Of a DNA stretch of 27,342 bases, positions 1 to 6,902 are shown in pieces. The position numbers and the translations under genes were made by a program. The stretch is from contig CAZTJO010000023.1 in assembly GCA_964614095.1 (NCBI GenBank), forward strand, positions 1-27,342, given 5' to 3'. Each line of letters opens with the position of its first letter. Position 1 is the stretch's first letter. A model generated the notes under the pieces. It saw only the letters and a list, made by a program, of their open reading frames with translations, did no database searches and was not told where the DNA came from. The stretch is from CAZWKX01 sp964614095 (GTDB taxonomy: Bacteria > Actinomycetota > Acidimicrobiia > Spongiisociales > UBA11373).

Positions 1-325
1 GGCGGACCGCTGGAGTGACGGCGTTGATGCTGGCGGGTGCACTCTTCGGTGGCTTCTTGCTGTCGAGATTGCCACGGCTGCCGGTGGCGGCATTCGATCC
101 ATGCTGGGAGCGGTGGGCGAGCTGCGCCGCCAGGGCAGCGAGACCGGCCGTGTGGTGTCGGACCTGGTCGGATCGGCACGCTTCCTCAATCCCTTCTACC
201 TGGGTCTGGTGGCGCTGGCGCTGCTGGGGGTTGTTGTGGTCGCCGTCGCCGCCGGCCACCCATCCCGCAACACCCGATCCACCACCAACCGGCGTCCCAC
301 CGGTGTCAACGCCGCCATACCATGA
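1..325 (+). CDS. 3' end of a membrane protein gene, possibly frameshifted
   Basis: This is a partial gene entering from the left edge and ending at TGA 323-325. The frame ending there has strongly G/C-rich third positions from about base 101 onward. It encodes a charged stretch (around GELRRQGSETGR), a clear hydrophobic helix (LGLVALALLGVVVVAVAAG) and a basic, Thr/Asn-rich tail. Before about base 95 this frame looks poorly coding. The neighbouring frame (third base of the window onward) instead reads a second hydrophobic segment, VTALMLAGALFGGFLLSRL, with better codon positions. I read this as one protein with two membrane helices and a frameshift near 90-105. A separate 74-aa protein starting at ATG 101 is less likely because no ribosome binding site precedes that ATG. 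I do not recognise the family. Confidence 0.4.
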   Translation, partial: ADRWSDGVDAGGCTLRWLLAVEIATAAGGGIRSMLGAVGELRRQGSETGRVVSDLVGSARFLNPFYLGLVALALLGVVVVAVAAGHPSRNTRSTTNRRPTGVNAAIP

Positions 326-330
326 GCCAT

Positions 331-389
331 GAGAGCCTCCCTCTCGGTTCGGAGTATTTGTCACCCCAAACCGAAGCCGGGAGGCTCTC
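331..389. terminator. Long inverted repeat between membrane gene and aceE
   Basis: GAGAGCCTCCC (331-341) pairs perfectly with GGGAGGCTCTC (379-389). A weaker inner pairing lies between the CGGTTCGG and CCGAAGCCG stretches. It sits a few bases after the stop of the upstream gene, which suits a terminator, but no T-run follows on either strand. It could also be a regulatory structure in the aceE upstream region. Confidence 0.4.
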
Positions 390-405
390 ACCCTGTCAAC
401 AACCT

Positions 406-420
406 ATGTAAGGACTACAT
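406..420. promoter_or_regulatory. Short palindrome upstream of aceE
   Basis: ATGTA-AGGAC-TACAT is a perfect 5-5-5 inverted repeat about 100 bases before the aceE start. Its size suits a dimeric regulator site. No consensus promoter was seen around it, so a function is only inferred. Confidence 0.2.
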
Positions 421-523
421 CTAGTCGCCCTGGTTCTCTAGCGCCGTTGCCCGCGCTCGCTGATGAACCTCGGCTCTCTCTGTGGCCTCGGTATCCTCGA
501 TTCCGCACTATGACCGGAGCCGC

Positions 524-3217
524 ATGATTATCGACGGGTTCCACCACCAGCTTCCCGATATCGATCCCGAGGAGACCCAGGAGTGGGTTGATGCCCTCGA
601 CCAGATACTCGAGGACGGCGGACAGGCTCGAGCTCGGTTCTTGATGGCGACGCTCATCGAGCGCGCCCACAGCCGCAACGTGGGTGTGCCGGCAGCGGTG
701 AGCACGCAATACATCAACACCATTCCCCCTGAGCAGGAGGCGTGGTTCCCTGGTGACGAACAGCTAGAGAAGCGCATCCGGCGGTTCATCCGCTGGAACG
801 CGGCCGTGATGGTGGTGAAGGCGAACAAGAAGGCCGACGCCATCGGAGGGCACCTCTCAACATTCGCCTCCTCGGCGGCCCTGTACGAGGTTGGGTTCAA
901 CCACTTTTTCCGGGGCAAGGCCGACGGCGAGCCCGGCGACCACATCTATATCCAGGGTCACGCCGCGCCCGGCATCTACGCCAGGGCCTTTGTCGAGCAC
1001 CGGCTCGATGAAGGCGATCTGGATGGTTTCCGGCGTGAGATGGGCGGAGGGCTCTCCTCCTATCCCCACCCGCGCCTCATGCCTGACTTCTGGGAGTACC
1101 CCACCGTCTCGATGGGGCTTGGGCCGATCAACTCCATCTATCAGGCCCGTTTCAACAAGTACCTGCACAACCGTCACATCGATGACACGTCAGAGTCCCG
1201 GGTGTGGTGTTTTGTTGGAGACGGAGAGATGGACGAGCCCGAGACCGTGGGATCGATCTCACTGGCGGCGCGGGAGAAGCTGGACAATCTAATCTGGGTG
1301 GTGAACTGCAATCTGCAGCGCCTCGATGGCCCGGTCCGGGGGAACGGAAAGATCATCCAAGAGCTCGAGGCGATGTTCCGCGGCGCCGGCTGGAACGTCA
1401 TCAAGGTGGTCTGGGGCGCCAACTGGGATCCGCTGCTGGCCCGAGACATCGACGGTGTGCTCGTCAACAAGATGAACACGTCCGTCGACGGGGAGTACCA
1501 GCGCTACAAGGCCGAGAACGGCGCCTACGTGCGGGAGCACTTTTTTGGTCCCGATCCCCGCCTGCGCGAGATGGTCGAGCACATGAGCGACGACGAGATC
1601 TGGGCACTACGCCGCGGCGGCCACGACTATCAGAAGCTCTATGCCGCCTACAAGCACGCCATTGAGCTGCGCGGATCCCCCACCGTTATCCTGGCCAAGA
1701 CGGTAAAGGGCTGGACGCTGGGGCCCGATGTGGAGGGACGCAACGCCACCCACCAGATCAAAAAGCTGACCAACGAGCAGCTCCTCCTGTTGCGCGATCG
1801 GCTGCAGCTCCAGGAGGAGATCCCCGACGGTGCGCTCATCGAGGGCCTCGAACCGCCGTACTGCCGACCGCCGGAGGACTCCCCCGAGTTTCAATACTTG
1901 GCCCAGCGCCGCAAGGCGCTGAATGGGCCACTGCCCAGCCGCGTGGTGAACGTGCGCCGTCCCCTCGGGCTGCCCGATCATGAGCCGTTCGCCGAATTCG
2001 ATGCCGGCTCCGGCACCACCGAGGTGTCAACGACCATGGCGTTCACCCGCCTCCTGCGCAATCTGGCCCGTTACTCCGGTTTTGGGGATCGAGTGGTGCC
2101 CATCATTCCCGACGAGGGACGCACCTTCGGCATGGACGCCTTGTTCAAGGAGCTTGAGATCTACGCCTCACAGGGTCAGCTCTACGAGCCCGTCGATCAC
2201 CACCTGCTCCTGTCCTACAAGGAGTCACAGGCGGGGCAGATCCTGGAGGAGGGCATCACGGAGGCCGGCTCGATGGCGTCTTGGATTGCCGCGGCGACCT
2301 CGTACGCCACCAGGGGCGTGCCCATGGTTCCCTTTTTCACCTTCTACTCGATGTTCGGCTTCCAGCGTGTCGGCGATCTGATGTGGCTCGCCGGAGACGC
2401 CAGAGCCCGCGGGTTCCTGCTTGGGGCGACTGCAGGCCGCACCACGCTGCTGGGAGAGGGCCTGCAGCACCAGGACGGCCACAGCCACGTGCTCGCCTCG
2501 ACGGTGCCGGTGTGTCAGGCGTACGACCCCGCCTTTGCCTATGAGATGAGCACGATCATCGAGCACGGCCTACACCGTATGTACGGTCCGGAAGGTTGGG
2601 ACGTCTTCTATTACCTCACCCTGTACAACGAGAACTACGCCATGCCCGCGAAACCGAAGGGGGTCGACGACGGGATCATCGCCGGTCTGTACCGCTGGAG
2701 TGAGGTTCCCACCGGAACGGCGCGCCGCGCCGCCATCTTGTTCTCGGGCAGCACTCATGGGGCGGCCCGACGTGCGCAAGCCGAACTGGCTGAGCACTAC
2801 GGGATCGGTGCCGAGCTGTGGAGCGTCACTTCCTACAAGCGCCTGCGCGAAGAGGCGCTGAGCGCCGAGCGCTGGAATCGGCTGCATCCCGGAGAGACGC
2901 CGCGCCTGCCCTATGTCACCCGATCGCTCGACCACGTGAAGGGCCCGGTGGTGGCGGTCACCGATTACATGAAGATGGTGCCCGACCAGATCGCCCGCTG
3001 GGTGCCGGGGCCCTTCACTCCTCTGGGCACCGACGGCTACGGCCGCAGCGACACTCGTGAGGCGCTACGCCGGTTCTTTGAGATAGATGCAGGTCACGTG
3101 GTTGTGGCGGTGCTGGCGGCGCTGGCCCAGGCAGGCAGCCTGGAGCCGTCGGTTGTCGGCGACGCCATCGCCCGCTATCAGATCGACCCCGAGGAAGCCG
3201 ATCCCCGGGTCCGCTGA
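524..3217 (+). CDS. aceE: Pyruvate dehydrogenase E1 component, homodimeric type
   Basis: AceE decarboxylates pyruvate with thiamine diphosphate and passes the acetyl group to the lipoyl domain of E2, feeding acetyl-CoA into the citric acid cycle in the cytoplasm. The protein matches the AceE family along its whole length. It begins with the family-typical LPDIDPEETQEW segment and carries a thiamine-diphosphate motif with GDGEMDEPE at residues 232-240 and NCN at 261-263. Other conserved blocks are ASSAALYEVGFNHFFRGK, DGPVRGNGKIIQELE and TAGRTTLLGEGLQHQDGHS. I chose ATG 524, which gives 897 aa and has GGAG four bases upstream; GTG 482 in the same frame would add 14 residues but lacks a ribosome binding site. 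Known E. coli and mycobacterial AceE proteins are close to 890-900 aa. E2 and E3 are not in this window, so complex assembly depends on genes elsewhere. Confidence 0.97.
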   Translation: MIIDGFHHQLPDIDPEETQEWVDALDQILEDGGQARARFLMATLIERAHSRNVGVPAAVSTQYINTIPPEQEAWFPGDEQLEKRIRRFIRWNAAVMVVKANKKADAIGGHLSTFASSAALYEVGFNHFFRGKADGEPGDHIYIQGHAAPGIYARAFVEHRLDEGDLDGFRREMGGGLSSYPHPRLMPDFWEYPTVSMGLGPINSIYQARFNKYLHNRHIDDTSESRVWCFVGDGEMDEPETVGSISLAAREKLDNLIWVVNCNLQRLDGPVRGNGKIIQELEAMFRGAGWNVIKVVWGANWDPLLARDIDGVLVNKMNTSVDGEYQRYKAENGAYVREHFFGPDPRLREMVEHMSDDEIWALRRGGHDYQKLYAAYKHAIELRGSPTVILAKTVKGWTLGPDVEGRNATHQIKKLTNEQLLLLRDRLQLQEEIPDGALIEGLEPPYCRPPEDSPEFQYLAQRRKALNGPLPSRVVNVRRPLGLPDHEPFAEFDAGSGTTEVSTTMAFTRLLRNLARYSGFGDRVVPIIPDEGRTFGMDALFKELEIYASQGQLYEPVDHHLLLSYKESQAGQILEEGITEAGSMASWIAAATSYATRGVPMVPFFTFYSMFGFQRVGDLMWLAGDARARGFLLGATAGRTTLLGEGLQHQDGHSHVLASTVPVCQAYDPAFAYEMSTIIEHGLHRMYGPEGWDVFYYLTLYNENYAMPAKPKGVDDGIIAGLYRWSEVPTGTARRAAILFSGSTHGAARRAQAELAEHYGIGAELWSVTSYKRLREEALSAERWNRLHPGETPRLPYVTRSLDHVKGPVVAVTDYMKMVPDQIARWVPGPFTPLGTDGYGRSDTREALRRFFEIDAGHVVVAVLAALAQAGSLEPSVVGDAIARYQIDPEEADPRVR

Positions 3218-3251
3218 GCGGCCGCGGCGGCTGCGTTTTGGGGTGACCGTC

Positions 3252-3257
3252 TAGATT
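3252..3257 (+). promoter_or_regulatory. Candidate -10 hexamer of the ligase remnant
   Basis: TAGATT lies 7 bases before ATG 3265, the spacing expected for a leaderless transcript that starts at the ATG. No good -35 is visible. If real, the promoter has outlived the gene it drove. Confidence 0.3.
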
Positions 3258-3264
3258 CGCGAGC

Positions 3265-3449
3265 ATGCTTCTCTTCGACCTGGTGACGGCTTCCGAAGCG
3301 GTGCGCGCCACGAGGGCGTGCCGGCATCACCCTGGTGCCCGGGCGGGGTAACCCTGCGGTTTGCCCAGGTCAAGGGATACCGGCACGACAAGACGCCCGA
3401 CAAGGCCGACAGCATCGACTCGATACAGGGCATCTTCGCCGGATCCTGA
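3265..3449 (+). pseudogene. Internally deleted ATP-dependent DNA ligase remnant
   Basis: Only the two ends of a ligase gene remain. From ATG 3265 the reading MLLFDLVTASEAVRATRA resembles the N-terminus of actinobacterial LigB-type ATP-dependent ligases. That frame hits TAA at 3349-3351 after 28 codons. In another frame, from about 3339 to TGA 3447-3449, the reading PGGVTLRFAQVKGYR, followed by a DKTPDKADSIDSI segment, resembles the end of the OB-fold domain at the ligase C-terminus. Intact family members are roughly 500 aa, so almost all of the protein is missing, including the adenylation domain with its catalytic KxDG lysine. The two frames do not join, so no functional product is expected. 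An assembly artefact collapsing the middle of the gene would look the same. Assignment rests on remembered family sequences. Confidence 0.75.
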
Positions 3450-3496
3450 GAGCGCGGCTTCTTTTCCAGTGCGCATTCCCTCGTTGCTGGATGTGG

Positions 3497-4063
3497 TCAA
3501 TTGAGGGACGGGTGCGGAGGAAAGTCGGCGAAGAAGGCCAGGTGTCCCTGCTGGCGTCTCAGCACGGCGCGCCACAGGGCCAGCGGCTCGTCGCAGAAGG
3601 CGTCTTCGGAACTGGAGTCGAGTACAAACCAGTCGCCGGATGCTACTTCGAAGTCGAGCTGGCCGTCGGTCCATCCGGCGTAGCCGGCGAAGACCCGCAG
3701 CGACTCGATCATCCCGACCTCATCTCCCGGGGTCACTGAAAGATCGAGAAGGCCGAGTTGTTTGTCGATCGGCGTCCAGGTGTCGGACTCAGGTCGATCG
3801 GCATGTGCGGGAAGCAGGCGAGCCAGCGCCACTGCCATTTCGGGCTCGACGGGGCCACCAAAAAAAACAACCCCGGGAGGTGAAAGTGGCTCGACCCATC
3901 CGGGAAGCGGCTCGCCGACGAAGAGATCAGAGGGACGGTTGAGGATGAGCCCGAGGGCCCCTTCGTCGTCATGACGGCACACCAACACGACCGTGCGCCA
4001 GAAATTCGGATCGATGAGGCGGGGCCCGGCCAACAGCAGCTTGCCGGTCAGAGAGACGACCAT
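3497..4063 (-). CDS. YqgE/AlgH family protein (UPF0301)
   Basis: This is a 188-aa cytoplasmic protein of the YqgE/AlgH family, whose biochemical role is not established; AlgH was linked to alginate regulation in Pseudomonas. The family pattern is clear: an N-terminal LTGKLLLAGPRLIDPNFWRT block, the HDDEGALGLILNRP block, the FGGPV turn, and the C-terminal VFAGYAGWTDGQLDFE segment. Length is normal for the family. It starts at ATG 4063 with no visible ribosome binding site. CATGAT ends 7 bases before the ATG, so the message may be leaderless. It is divergent from the flippase-like gene, with 60 bases between starts, and its 3' end faces the ligase remnant. Confidence 0.9.
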   Translation of the reverse strand: MVVSLTGKLLLAGPRLIDPNFWRTVVLVCRHDDEGALGLILNRPSDLFVGEPLPGWVEPLSPPGVVFFGGPVEPEMAVALARLLPAHADRPESDTWTPIDKQLGLLDLSVTPGDEVGMIESLRVFAGYAGWTDGQLDFEVASGDWFVLDSSSEDAFCDEPLALWRAVLRRQQGHLAFFADFPPHPSLN

Positions 4064-4069
4064 AAGACA

Positions 4070-4075
4070 ATCATG
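4070..4075 (-). promoter_or_regulatory. Candidate -10 hexamer for yqgE
   Basis: CATGAT on the minus strand lies 6 bases before ATG 4063. It differs from TATNAT-type hexamers only at the first base. The spacing suits a leaderless start, but no -35 match was found. Confidence 0.25.
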
Positions 4076-4110
4076 CCACCGCAGGCGGGCCGAGCGCTAA
4101 GGCCAGCGGG

Positions 4111-4116
4111 TAGGGT
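4111..4116 (+). promoter_or_regulatory. Candidate -10 hexamer for the flippase-like gene
   Basis: TAGGGT lies 7 bases before ATG 4124 and there is no Shine-Dalgarno sequence between them. This is the layout of a leaderless actinobacterial promoter. No -35 was recognised. Confidence 0.45.
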
Positions 4117-4123
4117 CGCGCCC

Positions 4124-5218
4124 ATGGAGATCTCTGAGGCCGCCGGAGCCGCACCCTCCAGTCGACGACGGCGTGCCATGCGTGTGCTCAGGGCGGTGGT
4201 TCCCCTCGGTATCGTGGCGACACTTTTTGCGATCGTGCTGCCGAAGTTGGCCGCGTATGGCGATGTGTGGCGCCAAGTGCAGACCCTGCGATGGTATGAG
4301 GTTGCAGTACTGATCGTGTTCGCCACGTGGAACATCCTCACCTACCAATTCGTCATGATGGCGGCTCTGCCCGGCCTGAGTCTGAGCCAGGCCTTCCACA
4401 CCGGGCAGATCTCCACCGCGGTGACCAACACCCTGCCCGCCGGCAGCATCGTTGGTGTTGGCGTCATGTACGCGGTGCTGGCGTCGTTTGGCCATGGTGC
4501 TGCCGCCATCGCGCTGGCTGCGGTGCTGACCGGCTGGTGGAACACGCTGGCCAAGTTTGCGCTGCCCTCGGCCGCCCTGCTGATCCTCGCCTTCCGTGGA
4601 GGCACCCACACAGGGCTGCTGTCGGCGGCCTTGACCGGGCTGGCCTTGCTCCTGGCCGCCGTTGTGGTACTGGTCTTTGTGACGGCAAACGATCGTCTTG
4701 CCCGCCTCGCCGGCCGGACCTTGGCCCGCTGGTACTCGAAGCTGCGGGACTGGTTCGGGAGACCGCCGGTGGAGGGTTGGGAAGAGCGGTTCAGCCGGTT
4801 CCGGGAACGGAGTGCCGGGCTGCTGCGAAAGCGCTGGCATCTGCTCACCGTGGCCACCATCGTGAGCCACCTCTCGCTGTTTTGGGTGCTCCTCAGCGCG
4901 CTGCGGGTTTTTGGAGTGAAGTCGGAGATCATTTCTTGGCCCGAAGCGCTGGGAGCGTTTGCCGTCGTCACCCTGGCGACGGCCGTGCCGGTGACTCCGG
5001 GAAGCCTCGGTGTTGTCGAGGTGGGGATGTCCTGGGGACTGCAGTGGGCCGCCGGCGATGCAAAATACGACGCCCAGATCGTTGCCGCCGTCCTGCTCTA
5101 CCGGGCCCTCACCTATTTCTTGCAGGTGATCCTCGGCGTTCTTTCCTACTTCCTGTGGAGATGGCAGATGGGCCGCACCGAAGAAGAGACTGCCGGTACC
5201 AGCATCCCGGGCCTCTAG
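4124..5218 (+). CDS. UPF0104 / lysylphosphatidylglycerol-synthase-type integral membrane protein
   Basis: This 364-aa polytopic protein resembles the membrane half of lysylphosphatidylglycerol synthases and the AglD/UPF0104 family (PF03706), whose members move or modify lipid-linked substrates. Hydrophobic helices are evident throughout, beginning with VVPLGIVATLFAIVLPKL. The GSIVGVGVMYAVL segment and the C-terminal VPVTPGSLGVVEVGMSWGL segment are typical family blocks. A polar loop of about 60 residues follows the first half of the helices. The cytosolic aminoacyl-transferase domain of true MprF proteins is absent, so lysyl transfer is unlikely. The frame stays open upstream to 3971, but that would overlap yqgE. 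ATG 4124 with its -10 hexamer is the better start. The stop overlaps the msrA stop from the other strand by four bases. The exact substrate cannot be told. Confidence 0.85.
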   Translation: MEISEAAGAAPSSRRRRAMRVLRAVVPLGIVATLFAIVLPKLAAYGDVWRQVQTLRWYEVAVLIVFATWNILTYQFVMMAALPGLSLSQAFHTGQISTAVTNTLPAGSIVGVGVMYAVLASFGHGAAAIALAAVLTGWWNTLAKFALPSAALLILAFRGGTHTGLLSAALTGLALLLAAVVVLVFVTANDRLARLAGRTLARWYSKLRDWFGRPPVEGWEERFSRFRERSAGLLRKRWHLLTVATIVSHLSLFWVLLSALRVFGVKSEIISWPEALGAFAVVTLATAVPVTPGSLGVVEVGMSWGLQWAAGDAKYDAQIVAAVLLYRALTYFLQVILGVLSYFLWRWQMGRTEEETAGTSIPGL

Positions 5219-5670
5219 CCAAACCGCTTCTCGTAGTACTGCTGGTGGTAATCCTCGGCCGCGTAGAACTCCGGCGCCTTCACGATCTGGGTGGCGATGC
5301 GGCGATCGAAACGCCCAGAGCTATCGAGCCTTTCGACGGAGCGGCGCGCCACTGCTTCCTGCTCGGCGTTGTGCACAAAAACCACAGAGCGATACTGGGT
5401 GCCCATGTCGGGACCCTGGCGATCTACCTGGGTGGGATCGTGCACACCCCAGAGGATCTCGAGCAACTCCTCGTAGCTGATGACCTCGGGGTCGTAGGTG
5501 ATCTCCACGGTTTCGGCGTGGCCGGTGTCGTTGCGGCAGACGGCCTCGTAGGTGGGATTCTCGGTCTCACCACCGGCATAGCCGACGCGGGTGTCGACGA
5601 CGCCGTCGACGCGGCGAAACGCATCTTCGACTCCCCAGAAGCAGCCGGCGGCGAATGTGGCCTTCTCCAT
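5215..5670 (-). CDS. msrA: Peptide-methionine (S)-S-oxide reductase
   Basis: MsrA reduces the S epimer of methionine sulfoxide, free or in proteins, repairing oxidative damage in the cytoplasm. The 151-aa protein begins ATFAAGCFWGVEDAFR, and the Cys in GCFWG is the catalytic residue. The VGYAGG, YEAVCRNDTGHAE and DPTQVDRQGPDMGTQYRS blocks that line the substrate pocket are all present, as is the late YHQQYYEKR segment. The resolving cysteines near the C-terminus of some MsrA proteins are absent; the only other Cys is in AVCRNDTGH. Start ATG 5670 follows GGAGGAG at five-base spacing. Its 3' end overlaps that of the membrane protein gene on the other strand. Confidence 0.97.
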   Translation of the reverse strand: MEKATFAAGCFWGVEDAFRRVDGVVDTRVGYAGGETENPTYEAVCRNDTGHAETVEITYDPEVISYEELLEILWGVHDPTQVDRQGPDMGTQYRSVVFVHNAEQEAVARRSVERLDSSGRFDRRIATQIVKAPEFYAAEDYHQQYYEKRFG

Positions 5671-5709
5671 GCTCGCTCCTCCATGTGCAGCATCGGACTG
5701 TATCGGGCG

Positions 5710-5745
5710 CCCCGACCTACAGCCCTGTGTTTTCCCAGGTCGGGG
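5710..5745. promoter_or_regulatory. Inverted repeat between divergent msrA and small gene
   Basis: CCCCGACCT (5710-5718) and AGGTCGGGG (5737-5745) form perfect 9-base arms around an 18-base loop. It lies upstream of both msrA and the gene at 5773. It could fold in RNA or serve as an operator. A TTGACA at 5750-5755 just beyond it lacks a well-spaced -10. Confidence 0.35.
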
Positions 5746-5772
5746 GCTCTTGACACGGGCGATACCTTGGGG

Positions 5773-6009
5773 GTGTCACCCAAGGAGACGGCCGTGGCCT
5801 GGCTGTGGACCGATACCCTCGCCTGCCTGCTCATGGAGCACGATTCTGTGGCTCCGGAGCTGCTGCGCGGCTGGATCCGGCGCCCGATAGGCGTGCGGAT
5901 TGCCGAAGGGAATGATCCGCTGGAACTGGCGCGAGCTCTGCTCGCGGAACGACGGGCCGGGGCCGCCCGTTTCGATGGAGCCGCGGTACCGACGGCCCCG
6001 TCGATGTGA
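5773..6009 (+). CDS. Small hypothetical protein (78 aa)
   Basis: This frame from GTG 5773 reads like a real small protein. An amphipathic stretch, LWTDTLACLLMEHD, is followed by LLRGWIRRPIGVRIAEGND and a helical LELARALLAERRAGAARFD segment. Third codon positions are G/C-rich. TACCTT ends five bases before the GTG, and no convincing ribosome binding site was found. It is divergent from msrA and ends three bases before the 3' end of the DsrE2-like gene on the other strand, so it fills an otherwise empty gap. I do not recognise the family and give no function. The same frame is open far upstream across msrA, which I treat as chance. Confidence 0.5.
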   Translation: MSPKETAVAWLWTDTLACLLMEHDSVAPELLRGWIRRPIGVRIAEGNDPLELARALLAERRAGAARFDGAAVPTAPSM

Positions 6010-6012
6010 CGC

Positions 6013-6540
6013 TCAGATGAAGAGAACCTGGGCACTCTCGCTGAGCTCCAGGAACCGGGTGACGTTGATCGTCTCTTCCACCTCGTCGATGAAATCGTCG
6101 TCGCTGAGGCCCATCATGTCGACCGACATCTTGCAGGCCCACAGGTGGGCACCGGCGTCGGCAACGTGAGTGATGAAATCGCGCACCGCGGGAACGTCGA
6201 TGCCGGCGATCTTCCGTTTCATCATCCACGAGGCCATGCTCGACATGCCGGGAAGAGCTCCCAGCAGCTGCGGCATGGCCAGCGAGGTGCCACCGATACG
6301 CATGGCGGTGTTGCCCACCGGGGTGACGGTCAGCTTGTCGACCGTCTTCTTGCGGATGATGTCGAGGCCCCAGAAGGTGAAGAAGAGGTGCACCTCCATG
6401 CCTTCCTCCAGGGCGCCGTTGGCCAAGATCAGGCCCGGGTACGCCATGTCGAGCGTGCCTTTGGAACAGATGAGGCAGAGTTTCCGATCGCTGTCGTCGT
6501 CGAAATCGGGGGCGACGAACCCCTCAGGTGTTGTGGTCAT
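6013..6540 (-). CDS. DsrE2-like (DsrE/DsrF/DrsH family) sulfur protein
   Basis: This 175-aa protein matches the DsrE2 branch of the DsrE/F/H fold (PF13686 type). Family members carry persulfides on cysteine and take part in sulfur trafficking. The opening LCLICSKGTLDMAYPGLILA (residues 21-40) is the typical first strand and helix. It is followed by GMEVHLFFTFWGLDIIRK and, later, AHLWACKMSVDMMGL. Cysteines are at 22, 25 and 136; Cys136 lies in the conserved C-terminal motif and is the likely sulfur carrier. The long basic loop MMKRKIAGID is also usual. No transmembrane helix is certain. It is the last gene of the sulfur operon, 29 bases after the DsrC-like gene, with AGGAG nine bases before ATG 6540. 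Confidence 0.88.
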   Translation of the reverse strand: MTTTPEGFVAPDFDDDSDRKLCLICSKGTLDMAYPGLILANGALEEGMEVHLFFTFWGLDIIRKKTVDKLTVTPVGNTAMRIGGTSLAMPQLLGALPGMSSMASWMMKRKIAGIDVPAVRDFITHVADAGAHLWACKMSVDMMGLSDDDFIDEVEETINVTRFLELSESAQVLFI

Positions 6541-6569
6541 TCGGTTTGGCTCCTTTGCTGCCTTGTGCC

Positions 6570-6887
6570 CTACACGCAGCCTTTGGGCTTGGGAAGCCCG
6601 GACACGTATGCCATCTTGCGCGCCGGCTTTTTGGGGAACAGTTCGTAGAGCTGTTTGGTCGGCACGCCGGCCGATGTCGACACCCGTCGCAGGGTGGCCG
6701 TCTCCCCCTGTTCGGCATAATCCTCACGAAGGAACCGGATCACCTTCCAGTGCTCCTCCGTGAGCGCATCGATGCCGATCTGACCGGCGAGGAAGCCGGC
6801 GATATCCTCGTTCCACTCGCTGGGATCGGTCATGAAGCCTTCTTCGTTGATCTGGACCTCATGTCCCGCGATGTTCACACTGGCCAT
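6570..6887 (-). CDS. DsrC/TusE-family sulfur carrier with a single C-terminal cysteine
   Basis: DsrC and TusE proteins carry sulfur as a persulfide on the penultimate cysteine of a flexible C-terminal arm. This protein is exactly 105 aa, like classical DsrC. It has the family blocks EVQINEEGFMTDPSEWNEDI and EEHWKVIRFLREDYAEQG, and ends GLPKPKGCV with Cys104 in the carrier position. Classical DsrC has a second cysteine eleven residues earlier (position 93). Here that residue is Ala93, as in TusE-type proteins, so the intramolecular disulfide chemistry of DsrC in the sulfite-reductase cycle is not possible. A persulfide carrier role is inferred. Start ATG 6887 follows AGGAG. The gene lies 15 bases after the DUF1641 gene and before the DsrE2-like gene. 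Confidence 0.92.
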   Translation of the reverse strand: MASVNIAGHEVQINEEGFMTDPSEWNEDIAGFLAGQIGIDALTEEHWKVIRFLREDYAEQGETATLRRVSTSAGVPTKQLYELFPKKPARKMAYVSGLPKPKGCV

Positions 6888-6902
6888 TTCTTCTCTCCTT
6901 GC

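Noticed and set aside
3971..4123. Upstream start for the flippase-like gene
   Set aside because: It would overlap yqgE by about 90 bases with non-coding composition; ATG 4124 has a -10 hexamer at leaderless spacing.
4327..5772. Open frame running from inside the flippase-like gene through msrA into the small gene at 5773
   Set aside because: Its first 480 codons lie over two well-supported genes in other frames. Only the last part, from GTG 5773, is kept.
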